Of a DNA stretch of 64,000 bases, positions 1 to 8,811 are shown piece by piece. The position numbers and the translations under genes are program-made. The DNA is from DAIQRJ01 sp963708795 (GTDB lineage Bacteria > Actinomycetota > Actinomycetes > Propionibacteriales > DAIQRJ01), in contig CAVPUH010000009.1 in assembly GCA_963708795.1 (NCBI GenBank), positions 558,001 to 622,000 of the forward strand, given 5' to 3'. Numbering within the stretch: position 1 is the first letter of the stretch; each line of letters opens with the position of its first letter. The notes under the pieces are model-generated. The model ran no database searches and had not been told where the DNA came from. It saw only the letters and a list, made by a program, of their open reading frames with translations.

Positions 1-524
1 GCGCCGAGATCGCGCCGGTAGCTCTCGACGGCGGCGAGTGCGGCGGCGTACGTGCTGACGCGATGAGCCTGGATGTGATCGGGGTGCCCGTAGCCGCCGT
101 GGTCGTCGTAGGTCACCAGCACCTGCGGACGGAGCTCCCGCAGCAGCTCGACGAGGTGGTCCGCGGCGTCGTGCAGGTCGGCGGACCAGAAGGCGCCGGG
201 CGCGCTGTTCGGCTCGGTTCCCATCATCCCGGAGTCTCGGTAGCGGCCCTCGCCGCCGAGCCAACGGTGGTCGGTGACCCCGACGGCCGCCATGGCCTCC
301 CTGAGCTCGCCGATGCGGTGCCCGCCGAGCTCGTCGTCACGATCGCTGGCGAGGTGCGCGAGCTCGGCCGGGATCACCTCACCCTCGTCACCCCGGGTGC
401 AGGTGACGAGTGCGACGTGGACGCCTTCGGCGACGTAACGGGCCATCGTGGCCGCATTGTTGATCGACTCGTCGTCGGGGTGGGCGTGCACGAAGACGAT
501 CGAGCGGGCGGAGCGCGGCGACAT
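1..524 (-). CDS. mshB: MshB, mycothiol biosynthesis GlcNAc-Ins deacetylase (3' end cut by window)
   Basis: Zinc-dependent PIG-L/LmbE family deacetylase that removes acetate from GlcNAc-inositol in mycothiol synthesis, in the cytoplasm. Translating the minus strand gives MSPRSARSIVFVHAHPDDES, with the AHPDDE metal-binding motif near residue 14. It is followed by a TCTRGDEGEV block, ELGGHRIGEL and GGYGHPDH, the second metal motif. The ELGGHRIGEL and GYGHPDH blocks fit MshB better than the paralogue Mca, which acts on mycothiol S-conjugates. The start is taken as ATG at 524; a GTG two codons upstream (530) is also possible. The gene runs off the left edge after about 174 codons of an expected 290-300. 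It is divergent from the S9 peptidase, 53 bp away. Confidence 0.87.
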   Translation of the reverse strand, partial: MSPRSARSIVFVHAHPDDESINNAATMARYVAEGVHVALVTCTRGDEGEVIPAELAHLASDRDDELGGHRIGELREAMAAVGVTDHRWLGGEGRYRDSGMMGTEPNSAPGAFWSADLHDAADHLVELLRELRPQVLVTYDDHGGYGHPDHIQAHRVSTYAAALAAVESYRRDLG

Positions 525-577
525 GGGCACCAACCCTAGTCAGCGCCGACGGCCGGGCCGGATGTGAGGATGGCGGC

Positions 578-2737
578 GTGACCGAAACCTCGACGCCGCC
601 CGTCTCGTTCCCACGCCTGTCCGCCCGCACGATGAACTTCCAGCTCGGCCTGCCACGGGGCTTCGTGGTCAGCCCGGACGGCGGTCGGGTGGTCTTCCTG
701 CGCACGGACTCGCCGACGTCACGGACGCACGCGCTGTGGGTGTACGACGTCGCGACCGCCACCGAACGCTGCGTCGCCGACCCGGTCGACCTGCTCGCGA
801 GCGGCTCGGAGGAGCTGACGGCGGAGGAGCGTGCGCGACGGGAGCGGATGCGGGTCGGCACCGCCGGTGTCGTGGCGTTCAGCACCGACGACGCCGTCAC
901 CCGGGCGGTGTTCGCCCTGTCGTCCCGGCTGTTCGTCGCGGACCTCGCCGGCGACCAACCGGCGCGCGAGCTGCCGGTGAGCGGACCGGTGATCGACCCG
1001 CGCATCGACCCGACCGGAACCCGGGTGGCGTATGCGGACGGGCGCTCGGTGCACGTCGCTGACATCGACGCCGTCGACGCGCGCGACCGGCTGATCGCGG
1101 GCCCTGCCGACGATGATCCGGCCGAGGTCGTCTGGGGACTGGCGGAGTTCATCGCCGGCGAGGAGCTCGACCGGACCCGCGGATTCTGGTGGGCGCCCGA
1201 CGGGGGCTCACTGCTGATCGAGCGCTATGACGAGACGCCCGTCCCGGTCTGGTACATCAGCGACCCGGCGAACCCGGCTTCGGCGCCGAACGCGGTGCGG
1301 TACCCCCAGGCGGGTACGTCGAATGCGCTGGTCTCGCTGTGGCTCGTCGACCTCGACGGGACGCGCACACCGCTCGACTGGAGCTCGGACGCCGAACTCG
1401 ACGGTGTCGTGCTCGAGTACCTGGCCGAGGTGACGTGGGCGCCGGGCTCGTTGCTGCTCGCGCTCCTCACCCGGGACCAGAAGCGGCTCGAGTTCCGCGC
1501 CGTGGACACCGGGACCGGTGCGACCACGCTGCTGCGGGCGCTCACCGACGACGCGTTCGTCGAACTCCTGCCCGGCACTCCGCGCCTGCTCCCCGACGGT
1601 CGGTTGCTGCATGGCCTGGACCTCGGCCAGACCGCCCACCTCGCGATCGACGGCGAACCGTTCACCCCGCCCGGCTTGCAGGTGCACGGAGTCGAATCGG
1701 CCGACGCCCTCGGCGTGGTGGCCACGGTCGTCCCGATGATCGGTTCGACCGCGGTGGCCCGCCTCGGCTTCGACGGCAGTGTGGACCTGCGGAGCGAACC
1801 CGGAGGCGTGGCGTCCGGTGCGTCCGGCGGCCAGACGACCGTGGTCTCTCAGCGCACGTTGGACGCACCCGTGGTGTCGACCGTGGTCCGTGCCGGCGGG
1901 ACACCGGTCGGCGTGATCGCCTCGAACGCCGAGGCGCCGCCGATCAGCCCGCGCGTCATCTCGTTCGTGAGCGGGTCCCGCGACTACCCGACCGCGGTGC
2001 TCTTCCCGAGCGGTCACGCGCCCGGTTCGCACCGGCTTCCGGTCCTGATGGACCCGTACGGCGGCCCGCACGGGCGCCGGGTGACGAACTCGGCCTTCGC
2101 GTACCTGTCGCCGCAGTGGTTCGCCGACCAGGGCTTCGCGGTGATCGTCGCCGACGGCCGGGGCATGGCCGGTCGGGGTCCGGCCTGGGACCGGCTCGCG
2201 AAGAACGACTTCGCCGGCACGATCGAGGACCAGGTCGAGGTGCTGCACGCCGTGGCGGAGCGGTTCCCCGACGACCTCGACCTGACGAAGGTCGGCATCC
2301 GCGGCTGGTCGTTCGGCGGCTACGTCGCCGCCCGGGCCGTCCTGGCACGCCCCGACGTGTTCGGCGCCGGGATCGCCGGAGCACCGGTGACCGACCAGGC
2401 GCTCTACGACACGGCCTACTCCGAGCGCTACCTCGGCCGTCCGGACGAGAACCCCGAGGTCTACGCGGCGACGAACCTGATGCCGCTGGCCGCCGGGCTG
2501 TCGCGTCCCCTGATGCTGATCCACGGACTGGCCGACGACAACGTCGTCATGGCCCACACCCTCCAACTGTCGAGCGCACTGCTGGCGGCCGGCAAGCCGC
2601 ACGAGGTGCTGCCGCTGTCGGGCATGACGCACATGGCGAACGACGAGGTCGTGGCGGAGAACCTCCTGCTCCTGCAGGTGGACTTCCTGCGCCGCTCGCT
2701 GGGGATCGCGACTCCGGAGGCAGCGGCGAGCGACTGA
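578..2737 (+). CDS. S9 family prolyl oligopeptidase (DPP-IV-like)
   Basis: 719-aa serine peptidase of clan SC, expected to cleave short peptides after proline or a small residue. Residues 1 to about 440 look like the beta-propeller of DPP-IV-type enzymes; about 450-719 is the alpha/beta-hydrolase domain. The nucleophile sits in GWSFGG (Ser578), the acid in HGLADDN and the histidine in SGMTHM close to the C-terminus. There is no signal peptide, so it is probably cytoplasmic. The start is GTG at 578, with GAGGA at 566-570 as ribosome binding site. Substrate cannot be deduced. Its stop lies 19 bp from the convergent aldo/keto reductase. Confidence 0.9.
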   Translation: MTETSTPPVSFPRLSARTMNFQLGLPRGFVVSPDGGRVVFLRTDSPTSRTHALWVYDVATATERCVADPVDLLASGSEELTAEERARRERMRVGTAGVVAFSTDDAVTRAVFALSSRLFVADLAGDQPARELPVSGPVIDPRIDPTGTRVAYADGRSVHVADIDAVDARDRLIAGPADDDPAEVVWGLAEFIAGEELDRTRGFWWAPDGGSLLIERYDETPVPVWYISDPANPASAPNAVRYPQAGTSNALVSLWLVDLDGTRTPLDWSSDAELDGVVLEYLAEVTWAPGSLLLALLTRDQKRLEFRAVDTGTGATTLLRALTDDAFVELLPGTPRLLPDGRLLHGLDLGQTAHLAIDGEPFTPPGLQVHGVESADALGVVATVVPMIGSTAVARLGFDGSVDLRSEPGGVASGASGGQTTVVSQRTLDAPVVSTVVRAGGTPVGVIASNAEAPPISPRVISFVSGSRDYPTAVLFPSGHAPGSHRLPVLMDPYGGPHGRRVTNSAFAYLSPQWFADQGFAVIVADGRGMAGRGPAWDRLAKNDFAGTIEDQVEVLHAVAERFPDDLDLTKVGIRGWSFGGYVAARAVLARPDVFGAGIAGAPVTDQALYDTAYSERYLGRPDENPEVYAATNLMPLAAGLSRPLMLIHGLADDNVVMAHTLQLSSALLAAGKPHEVLPLSGMTHMANDEVVAENLLLLQVDFLRRSLGIATPEAAASD

Positions 2738-2756
2738 CCCCGGCCGGCGTGGGTGG

Positions 2757-3635
2757 CTACGCGTCGGCTCCGACGAACGGCGACGAGTACTCGTCCTGCG
2801 GCAGCCCCGACAGGACGGCCTCGGCTTCCTCGACGGTCATGCCCGCCCGGTCCTTCTCGGCCTGGATCACCTTGGCCAGCAGCCGGGTCTCGCCGGCCGT
2901 GGCCAGCCCGGTGACCTCCGGGTGTCCGTTGAGCAGCCAGGTGATGGCGGCCGTGATGAGGCGCTGCTCGTCGAACGGCTCGTACCAGGTGGAGTAGCGC
3001 CGATCGCCGTCGCCCCATGGCCGCTTGGCGATCATCTTGATCGTCATCAGCGCGGCGTCGGCCTCCTTCACCGCGGCCACCAGCGCCTCGAACGACTCCT
3101 GGTAGCCGGGCTCCTGGAAGAGCCGATGGTTCAGCGGCGTCAGGATGCTGTCGAACGGGAACCGGCGCAGGCCTTCCAGGTGGACGGTCGGGGCGCGGTG
3201 GGTGTGTCCGGTCAGCCCGATGGCCGAGACCAGCCCTTCGTCCTTGGCCCGGATGGCCGCCTGCAGCGAGCCTTTCGGCCCGGTGACGAGATCGAGGTTC
3301 TCCATGTCGCACACGCCGTGCATCTGGATCAGGTCGAGGCGGTCGGTCTGGAGCCGCTCGAGCGAGGCGTTGATCTGCGCCCACGCGGCTTCCTCGTCGC
3401 GCTCGCCGGTCTTCGTGGCCAGGAAGATCTTGTCGCGCAGCTCCCCCATCATCGGGCCGAGCCGCAGCTCGGCGTCGCCGTAGGACGCCGCGACGTCGAA
3501 GTGGTTGATGCCCGCAGCCAGTGCTTCGGCGACCGAGGCGTCGGCGGTGTCCTGATCGACGTCACCGAGCGATGCGGCTCCGTAGATGAGGACCGAGGAC
3601 TGGTGTTCCAGGCGGCCGAGGCGGCGCGTTTCCAT
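2757..3635 (-). CDS. Aldo/keto reductase
   Basis: 292-aa NAD(P)H-dependent oxidoreductase with a TIM-barrel fold. The catalytic tetrad is visible as D47 and Y52 (FDVAASYGDAEL), K75 (FLATKTGERD) and H106 (LIQMHGVCD). The start is set at the ATG at 3635, giving METRRLGRLE, because AAGGAG lies just upstream; a longer open frame reaching 3677 overlaps the previous gene's stop and lacks such a site. The substrate is unknown. It lies 38 bp downstream of the Nudix-phosphotransferase gene on the same strand and may be co-transcribed with it. Confidence 0.9.
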   Translation of the reverse strand: METRRLGRLEHQSSVLIYGAASLGDVDQDTADASVAEALAAGINHFDVAASYGDAELRLGPMMGELRDKIFLATKTGERDEEAAWAQINASLERLQTDRLDLIQMHGVCDMENLDLVTGPKGSLQAAIRAKDEGLVSAIGLTGHTHRAPTVHLEGLRRFPFDSILTPLNHRLFQEPGYQESFEALVAAVKEADAALMTIKMIAKRPWGDGDRRYSTWYEPFDEQRLITAAITWLLNGHPEVTGLATAGETRLLAKVIQAEKDRAGMTVEEAEAVLSGLPQDEYSSPFVGADA

Positions 3636-3673
3636 GCGGGTCTCCTTCGTCGTCCGATACCGGCGAGCGATGG

Positions 3674-5056
3674 TCACCGGCCCTCCACCGAAGGTGCGGC
3701 GTCGGCGATTTCCAACTTAGTCGTCGTGTCGAGCACCGTCTCGGGCGGCTCGGCGCCAGGGCCAGGATGCGAGCGCAAGGCGGCCGCGAGCTCGGGCAGT
3801 CGGGCGACGAAGCGCCGGTGGGCCGCCCAGTTCGCTGTGAGCTGGCCGGAGCGCACGAGGTTGCGCATGCCCTCGTCGCCGTCGTCGGCCGCTGCCTCGA
3901 TACGGCGGTAGACAGCGGCCATGTGTGGCGCCGTGGCAGCCAGCACCTCGGCGGCGTCGAGAAGGCGAGGGCCGGCGGTCCCGACGTCACCGTCGGGCGA
4001 CGGCTTGCCGAGCCGACGCAGCGCGTCGTCATAGCTCGCGGTCAGGAGTACGAGCTTGTCGACCGCGGTGGCGATCGGCAGGTCGGCGTCGGCGAGCGGG
4101 ATGAAGTTCCAGGCCGCGAAGGCGACGTCGGCGAGGGGGTCGTCGGGGCCGGCCACGTCCCAGTCGATCACGGCGGCGATCCCGGTGACGTGGTCCGGTC
4201 GCCCGCTCATCACCAGGTTGTACGGCCCGATGTCGTTGTGACAGATCACCGCGCCCGCGTCGCCGGCCGGCCCGTCGGTGAAGCGCCAATGCAGGTCGGC
4301 GAGGTCGGGTCCCTGGCCGCTGCCCGAGCCGGACAGGAAGCACGCGGAGGCGACGTGGAACCGGGCCAGCCAGCTCATCACCTCGACGATCGTCTCGGTA
4401 GCGAAGGTCCAGGTCGTCCAGCCGAGCCCGTCCACGGTGTCGGGTGTGACGCCGTCCACCCACTCGAGGACCTCGCGGCCGAAGCCGTCGACACCGAGCG
4501 GCTCCGGCACGAACGGGACGCCCTGGGCTCGCAGGTGGGTCATGAACGCCTGCACGGTCGGCGTCCACCGGCCCGCCGGGCGCCGCACGGTGCCCCGCAC
4601 CAGCGTCGCGCCACCGACGTTTCCTCCCGGCAGTCGCACCCCGGCGTCGAACGCCGCCGTCAGCGCGGGAACGAGCTCTCGATCGGCCGGTAACCAATCG
4701 ACTCCGCCGAGTTCGCCGGGGCGCAACCAGCGCAGGGCGTCGTGGTCGGCACCGGCGACCGGTTCGCCGGCCCGGAGCCAGCCTTCGAGCAGCCAGAGCT
4801 GGGCACCTGCACCGAGTGCCGACACCCCGATGGGCGCGGGTGCCACGGCGATCGTGCAGCCCAGCTCCTCGGCGATCTCCCGCACGGCGGCCTCGGACGG
4901 CGTCTCGCCCGGCTCGACCGAGCCGCCCGGGAACTCCCAACCGTCCGGTCCGGCGTGGTCGCTGCGGCGGCCGGCCAGCACCCGGCCGTCACGAACCAGC
5001 GCGACGGCGACGACGACCCGGGCTTCGCCGGTGCTCGCGGCTCCCCCGGTGCTCAC
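3674..5056 (-). CDS. Nudix hydrolase - APH-like phosphotransferase fusion
   Basis: 460-aa two-domain protein. Residues about 10-130 are a MutT-type Nudix domain: the box runs from G45 through E51 to REIAEELGC (residues 59-67), matching GX5EX7REUXEEXGU. Residues about 165-460 are an aminoglycoside-phosphotransferase-fold kinase, with catalytic HND at H273-D275 followed by N, and the metal motif IDWDVAGPDD. MutT domains hydrolyse (d)NTPs or nucleoside diphosphate derivatives; APH-fold enzymes phosphorylate small molecules. Neither substrate can be named. The start is a GTG that overlaps the stop of the upstream LysR gene by 4 nt, so the two are translationally coupled. Confidence 0.85.
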   Translation of the reverse strand: MSTGGAASTGEARVVVAVALVRDGRVLAGRRSDHAGPDGWEFPGGSVEPGETPSEAAVREIAEELGCTIAVAPAPIGVSALGAGAQLWLLEGWLRAGEPVAGADHDALRWLRPGELGGVDWLPADRELVPALTAAFDAGVRLPGGNVGGATLVRGTVRRPAGRWTPTVQAFMTHLRAQGVPFVPEPLGVDGFGREVLEWVDGVTPDTVDGLGWTTWTFATETIVEVMSWLARFHVASACFLSGSGSGQGPDLADLHWRFTDGPAGDAGAVICHNDIGPYNLVMSGRPDHVTGIAAVIDWDVAGPDDPLADVAFAAWNFIPLADADLPIATAVDKLVLLTASYDDALRRLGKPSPDGDVGTAGPRLLDAAEVLAATAPHMAAVYRRIEAAADDGDEGMRNLVRSGQLTANWAAHRRFVARLPELAAALRSHPGPGAEPPETVLDTTTKLEIADAAPSVEGR

Positions 5057-5997
5057 GGCTCCCCCGCGCTCTCGATGGCCGAGCCGATCACCGAGATCCC
5101 GGCCGGTAGCGGGTCGTCACGCAGGTGATCGTCCAGGGTCTCCCGCAGCGCGCGCACGGCACCGACGGTGGCCTGACCCTTCCGGCGGGCCAGACCGATG
5201 GTCCGGGTCATCCCGGCCGCGTCGAGTCGGTAGCTCACCAGTCGGGCCCGCTGGGCGACGCTCGTCGGCAGCAGGCACGCGCCTACGCCCGCTTCCGCCA
5301 GCGCCACGATCGCGTCCAGTTCGCCGCCCTCGACGACGAGCCGTGGCTCGAAGTCGGCCTGCCGGCAGGCCGACTCCAGGGCGGTCCGGAGGTCATAGCC
5401 GCGGCGGGTGGTGAGCAGGGGGTGACCGTCCAGGGTGGACATCGGGATGGGGCCGCGTTCGGGTGCGCCGAAGGCCGGCTCGGCCATCGCGAGCACGAGA
5501 TCCTCCCGGAGCAGGGATCGGGTGACGAGGCCCTGCTCCCGCGCCGGCAACGGCAGGATCACCAGCGCCAGGTCCAGGTCGCCGTCGTCCAGCGCGCGGA
5601 CCAGGTCGCGCGATCCGCCTTCCCGCAGGCGCAGGGTGACGCCCGGATAGCGGGTCCGGAAGTCGGCCACGACTGCGGGCAGGAGTCCGGTGCACAGACT
5701 CGGGGTGGCCCCCAACCGGACCCGCCCACCCTGCAGCCGCACCAGCGCCGAGACCTCCTGCCGGGCCGCCTCGATGTCGGCGAGCACCCGCTTCGCGATC
5801 GGCAGCAACGCCTCGCCGGCGGCCGTGAGCGTCACGTTGCCGCGGGTGCGATGGAACAGCGGCGCACCGAGTTCGGCCTCCAGTGCGCGGATGGACGCCG
5901 AGAGTGAGGGCTGCGCGACGTCGAGTTCTTCGGCCGCCCGGGTGAAGTGCCGGTGATCGGCGACGGCCACGACGTACGCCAGCTGCTGCGGCTGCAT
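5053..5997 (-). CDS. LysR-family regulator, OxyR-like DNA site but no redox cysteines
   Basis: 314-aa LysR regulator: N-terminal winged helix (FTRAAEELDVAQPSLSASIR, about residues 18-37), then a LysR substrate-binding domain. It is divergent from sdhCAB. The region aligning with the peroxide-sensing loop of E. coli OxyR (GHCLRDQ...) reads DGHPLLTTRRGYDL, so both redox cysteines are missing there. Yet the intergenic region carries an OxyR-type tetrad array (6017-6053). I infer control of itself and of sdh by a metabolite rather than by peroxide; that is unproven. It is translationally coupled to the downstream fusion gene by a GTGA overlap. Confidence 0.88.
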   Translation of the reverse strand: MQPQQLAYVVAVADHRHFTRAAEELDVAQPSLSASIRALEAELGAPLFHRTRGNVTLTAAGEALLPIAKRVLADIEAARQEVSALVRLQGGRVRLGATPSLCTGLLPAVVADFRTRYPGVTLRLREGGSRDLVRALDDGDLDLALVILPLPAREQGLVTRSLLREDLVLAMAEPAFGAPERGPIPMSTLDGHPLLTTRRGYDLRTALESACRQADFEPRLVVEGGELDAIVALAEAGVGACLLPTSVAQRARLVSYRLDAAGMTRTIGLARRKGQATVGAVRALRETLDDHLRDDPLPAGISVIGSAIESAGEP

Positions 5998-6016
5998 GAG
6001 GCGACCCTAACCCGCT

Positions 6017-6053
6017 ATAGCCACTGCCTATCGAGTGCATACCTTCGATCACT
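6017..6053. promoter_or_regulatory. OxyR-type LysR operator between lysR and sdhC
   Basis: Four tetrads spaced by exactly 7 nt: ATAG (6017-6020), CTAT (6028-6031), ATAC (6039-6042), CACT (6050-6053). This matches 13 of 16 positions of the OxyR consensus ATAG-N7-CTAT-N7-ATAG-N7-CTAT; the first pair is perfect. It lies directly upstream of the putative sdhC -35 box, where an activator would sit. Confidence 0.6.
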
Positions 6054-6083
6054 TGGACCGATGGAACGCCTGCGCTCTAGGCT
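6053..6083 (+). promoter_or_regulatory. Putative sdhC promoter, leaderless transcript
   Basis: TTGGAC at 6053-6058 as -35 and TAGGCT at 6078-6083 as -10, with a 19-nt spacer. Transcription would begin at or just before the GTG of sdhC (6092), and no Shine-Dalgarno sequence precedes that GTG. Both facts suggest a leaderless message, common in actinobacteria. Confidence 0.4.
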
Positions 6084-6091
6084 GATCGCTC

Positions 6092-6787
6092 GTGAGCACC
6101 CAAGCGCCGGCGCGACCCGCCCCCGGGCTGTCCCGATCGACGATCGGACTGAAGGCCCTGATGGCCGGCAGCGGCCTGCTGTTCCTGCTGTTCCTCGTCG
6201 CCCACATGATCGGCAACCTGAAGATCTTCTTCGGGCTGACGACGTTCGACCACTATGCCGAATGGCTGCGCACCATCGGGTCGCCGATCCTCCCGCACGG
6301 CTGGTACCTGTGGATCCAGCGCGGTGGTCTCGTCGTGCTCCTGGTGGTGCACATCGCGTGCGCGTGGATCCTCACCAGGCGAGCCCAGAAGGCACGTCCG
6401 GTCAAGTACCAGCACCGGTCGAAGGTCCGCGGGGCCTACGCGGCACGCACGATGCGCTGGGGTGGCGTGATCGTCCTGCTGTTCGTCATCTACCACATCC
6501 TCGACCTGTCGACGCTGACGCTGAACCCGAACGGAGTCCGCGGCGAGGCGTACCAGAACGTCGTCTCCGACTTCAGCAACTGGTACGTCACCGTCATCTA
6601 CATCGTCGCCATGCTGGCGCTCGGCTTGCACGTGGACCACGGGTTCTGGAGTGCGGCCCAGACCCTCGGGGTGAACAAGCCGAGGACCGAGCGGGTGTTG
6701 AAGACCACCGCGCACATCCTCGCGGCCGTCCTGACCGTGGGCTTCATCATCGTGCCCGTGGCCGTCCTGATCGGAGTGGTGAGCTGA
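6092..6787 (+). CDS. sdhC: Succinate dehydrogenase cytochrome b subunit
   Basis: 231-aa membrane anchor of a type-B, three-subunit succinate:menaquinone oxidoreductase or fumarate reductase. Five hydrophobic segments are visible, with histidines suited to binding two hemes b (AHMIGNLK, VVHIACAW, VIYHILDLS, LHVDHGFW). It carries electrons from SdhB to quinone in the plasma membrane. It starts at a GTG without a ribosome binding site. Its TGA overlaps the ATG of sdhA by one base. No fourth subunit (sdhD) is present, as expected for type B. Confidence 0.93.
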   Translation: MSTQAPARPAPGLSRSTIGLKALMAGSGLLFLLFLVAHMIGNLKIFFGLTTFDHYAEWLRTIGSPILPHGWYLWIQRGGLVVLLVVHIACAWILTRRAQKARPVKYQHRSKVRGAYAARTMRWGGVIVLLFVIYHILDLSTLTLNPNGVRGEAYQNVVSDFSNWYVTVIYIVAMLALGLHVDHGFWSAAQTLGVNKPRTERVLKTTAHILAAVLTVGFIIVPVAVLIGVVS

Positions 6788-8811
6788 TGACCCAGCACCA
6801 GATGCAAGGCTCGACGACCGTCGCGCAGACGACGACCGCGCCCGTCGAGGCCCCGGCGGAGCCCGTCGGCGACGCCGGCCGGTACTTCCTCGGCGAACCG
6901 GTCGCGGACACCAAGGCGCCGACCGGGCCGATCGACGAGCGTTGGGACACCCGGAAGTTCGAAGCCAAGCTGGTGAATCCCGCCAACCGCCGCAAGTTCA
7001 CCGTGATCATCATCGGCACCGGACTGGCCGGCGGCTCGGCCGGCGCCACCCTCGGCGAGCAGGGCTACCACGTCAAGCAGTTCTGCTACCAGGACTCGCC
7101 TCGCCGGGCCCACTCGATCGCGGCCCAGGGCGGCATCAACGCGGCGAAGAACTATCGCAACGACGGCGACTCCATCCACCGGCTCTTCTACGACACCGTC
7201 AAGGGCGGCGACTTCCGCTCCCGGGAGTCGAACGTCTACCGGCTGGCGCAGACGAGCGTGTCGATCATCGACCAGTGCGTCGCGCAGGGCGTCCCGTTCG
7301 CGCGCGAGTACGGCGGTCTTCTCGACACCCGTTCGTTCGGCGGCGTCCAGGTGCAGCGCACGTTCTACGCCCGCGGCCAGACCGGTCAGCAACTGCTGCT
7401 CGGCGCGTACCAGGCGCTGTCGCGCCAGATCGACGCCGGGACCGTGGAGATGCACCCGCGCACCGAGATGCTCGATCTCATCGTCGTCGACGGCCGGGCT
7501 CGCGGCGTCGTCGTGCGCGACCTCGTGAGCGGCGAGATCTCCACCCACACAGCCGATGCCGTCGTCCTCGCATCCGGCGGGTACGGCAACGTGTTCTACC
7601 TCTCGACCAACGCCCGCAACTCCAACGCCACCGCCATCTGGCGCGCGCACCGGCGCGGCGCGCTGTTCGGCAACCCGTGCTTCACCCAGATCCACCCGAC
7701 CTGCATCCCCCGATCGGGTGAGCACCAGAGCAAGCTCACGCTGATGAGCGAGTCGCTGCGCAACGACGGGCGCATCTGGGTGCCGAAGAAGGGCGGCGAC
7801 CAGCGGGCCGCGGCCGACATCCCGGAGGCGGAGCGCGACTACTACCTCGAGCGGATCTACCCCGCGTTCGGCAACCTCGTCCCTCGCGACATCGCCTCCA
7901 GGGCAGCGAAGAACGTGTGCGACGAAGGCCGTGGCGTCGGCCCGGGCGGCCAGGGCGTGTACCTCGACTTCGCCGATGCGATCGCCCGCCTCGGCCGCCC
8001 CGCAGTGGAGGAGAAGTACGGCAACCTGTTCGAGATGTACGCGCAGATCACGGCGGAGAACCCGTACGAGACGCCGATGCGCATCTACCCGGCCGTGCAC
8101 TACACGATGGGCGGGCTGTGGGTGGACTACGACCTCCAGTCCTCGATCCCGGGCCTGTTCGTCATCGGCGAGGCCAACTTCTCCGACCACGGGGCCAACC
8201 GGCTCGGGGCGAGCGCCCTCATGCAGGGATTGGCCGACGGCTACTTCGTGCTGCCGTCGACCATCAACGACTACCTGGCCCTTGGCGGCCTGCCGGCCGT
8301 CGACGCCGGGCACGCGGAGGTCACCGCCGCACTGGACGAGACGACCGACCGCATCGAGAAGCTGCTCACCATGGGCGGGACCCGCAGCGCCGACTCGTTC
8401 CACCGTGAGCTCGGCACGATCATGTGGGAGAAGTGCGGCATGGCCCGCAACGCCGAAGGCCTGACGGAGGCGATCACGCGGCTGCGTGCTCTGCGCGAGG
8501 AGTTCTGGACGAACCTGCGGGTGCCGGGCACCGGCGACGAGCTCAACCAGTCCCTGGAGCGTGCGAACCGCGTGGCCGACTTCATCGAGCTCGGCGAGCT
8601 GATGTGCCTGGACGCCTTGCATCGTGAGGAATCCTGCGGCGGCCACTTCCGTGAGGAGAGCCAGACGCCCGACGGCGAGGCCGCGCGTGACGACGAGCGG
8701 TTCTCCTACGCGGCGGCCTGGGAGTACACCGGAGCCGGTGAACCACCTGTCCTGCATCGAGAAACGCTCGAGTTCGAGTACGTCCACCCGACCCAGCGGA
8801 GCTACGCGTGA
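6787..8811 (+). CDS. sdhA: Succinate dehydrogenase flavoprotein subunit
   Basis: 674-aa FAD subunit that oxidises succinate to fumarate. The dinucleotide-binding loop is GTGLAGGSAGATLGEQGY; the histidine for covalent FAD attachment is in AHSIAAQGGINAAKN; the active-site block HPTCIPRSGEHQSKL follows. The long form is typical of actinobacterial and Bacteroidetes type-B enzymes. The start is the ATG at 6787, because it overlaps the sdhC stop; the open frame extends further upstream only as an overlap with sdhC. It ends in a GTGA overlap with sdhB, so the three genes form one coupled operon. Confidence 0.95.
   Translation: MTQHQMQGSTTVAQTTTAPVEAPAEPVGDAGRYFLGEPVADTKAPTGPIDERWDTRKFEAKLVNPANRRKFTVIIIGTGLAGGSAGATLGEQGYHVKQFCYQDSPRRAHSIAAQGGINAAKNYRNDGDSIHRLFYDTVKGGDFRSRESNVYRLAQTSVSIIDQCVAQGVPFAREYGGLLDTRSFGGVQVQRTFYARGQTGQQLLLGAYQALSRQIDAGTVEMHPRTEMLDLIVVDGRARGVVVRDLVSGEISTHTADAVVLASGGYGNVFYLSTNARNSNATAIWRAHRRGALFGNPCFTQIHPTCIPRSGEHQSKLTLMSESLRNDGRIWVPKKGGDQRAAADIPEAERDYYLERIYPAFGNLVPRDIASRAAKNVCDEGRGVGPGGQGVYLDFADAIARLGRPAVEEKYGNLFEMYAQITAENPYETPMRIYPAVHYTMGGLWVDYDLQSSIPGLFVIGEANFSDHGANRLGASALMQGLADGYFVLPSTINDYLALGGLPAVDAGHAEVTAALDETTDRIEKLLTMGGTRSADSFHRELGTIMWEKCGMARNAEGLTEAITRLRALREEFWTNLRVPGTGDELNQSLERANRVADFIELGELMCLDALHREESCGGHFREESQTPDGEAARDDERFSYAAAWEYTGAGEPPVLHRETLEFEYVHPTQRSYA

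Noticed and set aside
5947..6786. 5' extension of the sdhA frame
   Set aside because: This part overlaps sdhC and shows no SdhA similarity. The ATG at 6787, overlapping the sdhC stop, is the better start.
6598..8787. A 729-codon open frame on the - strand
   Set aside because: It is antisense to sdhC and sdhA.
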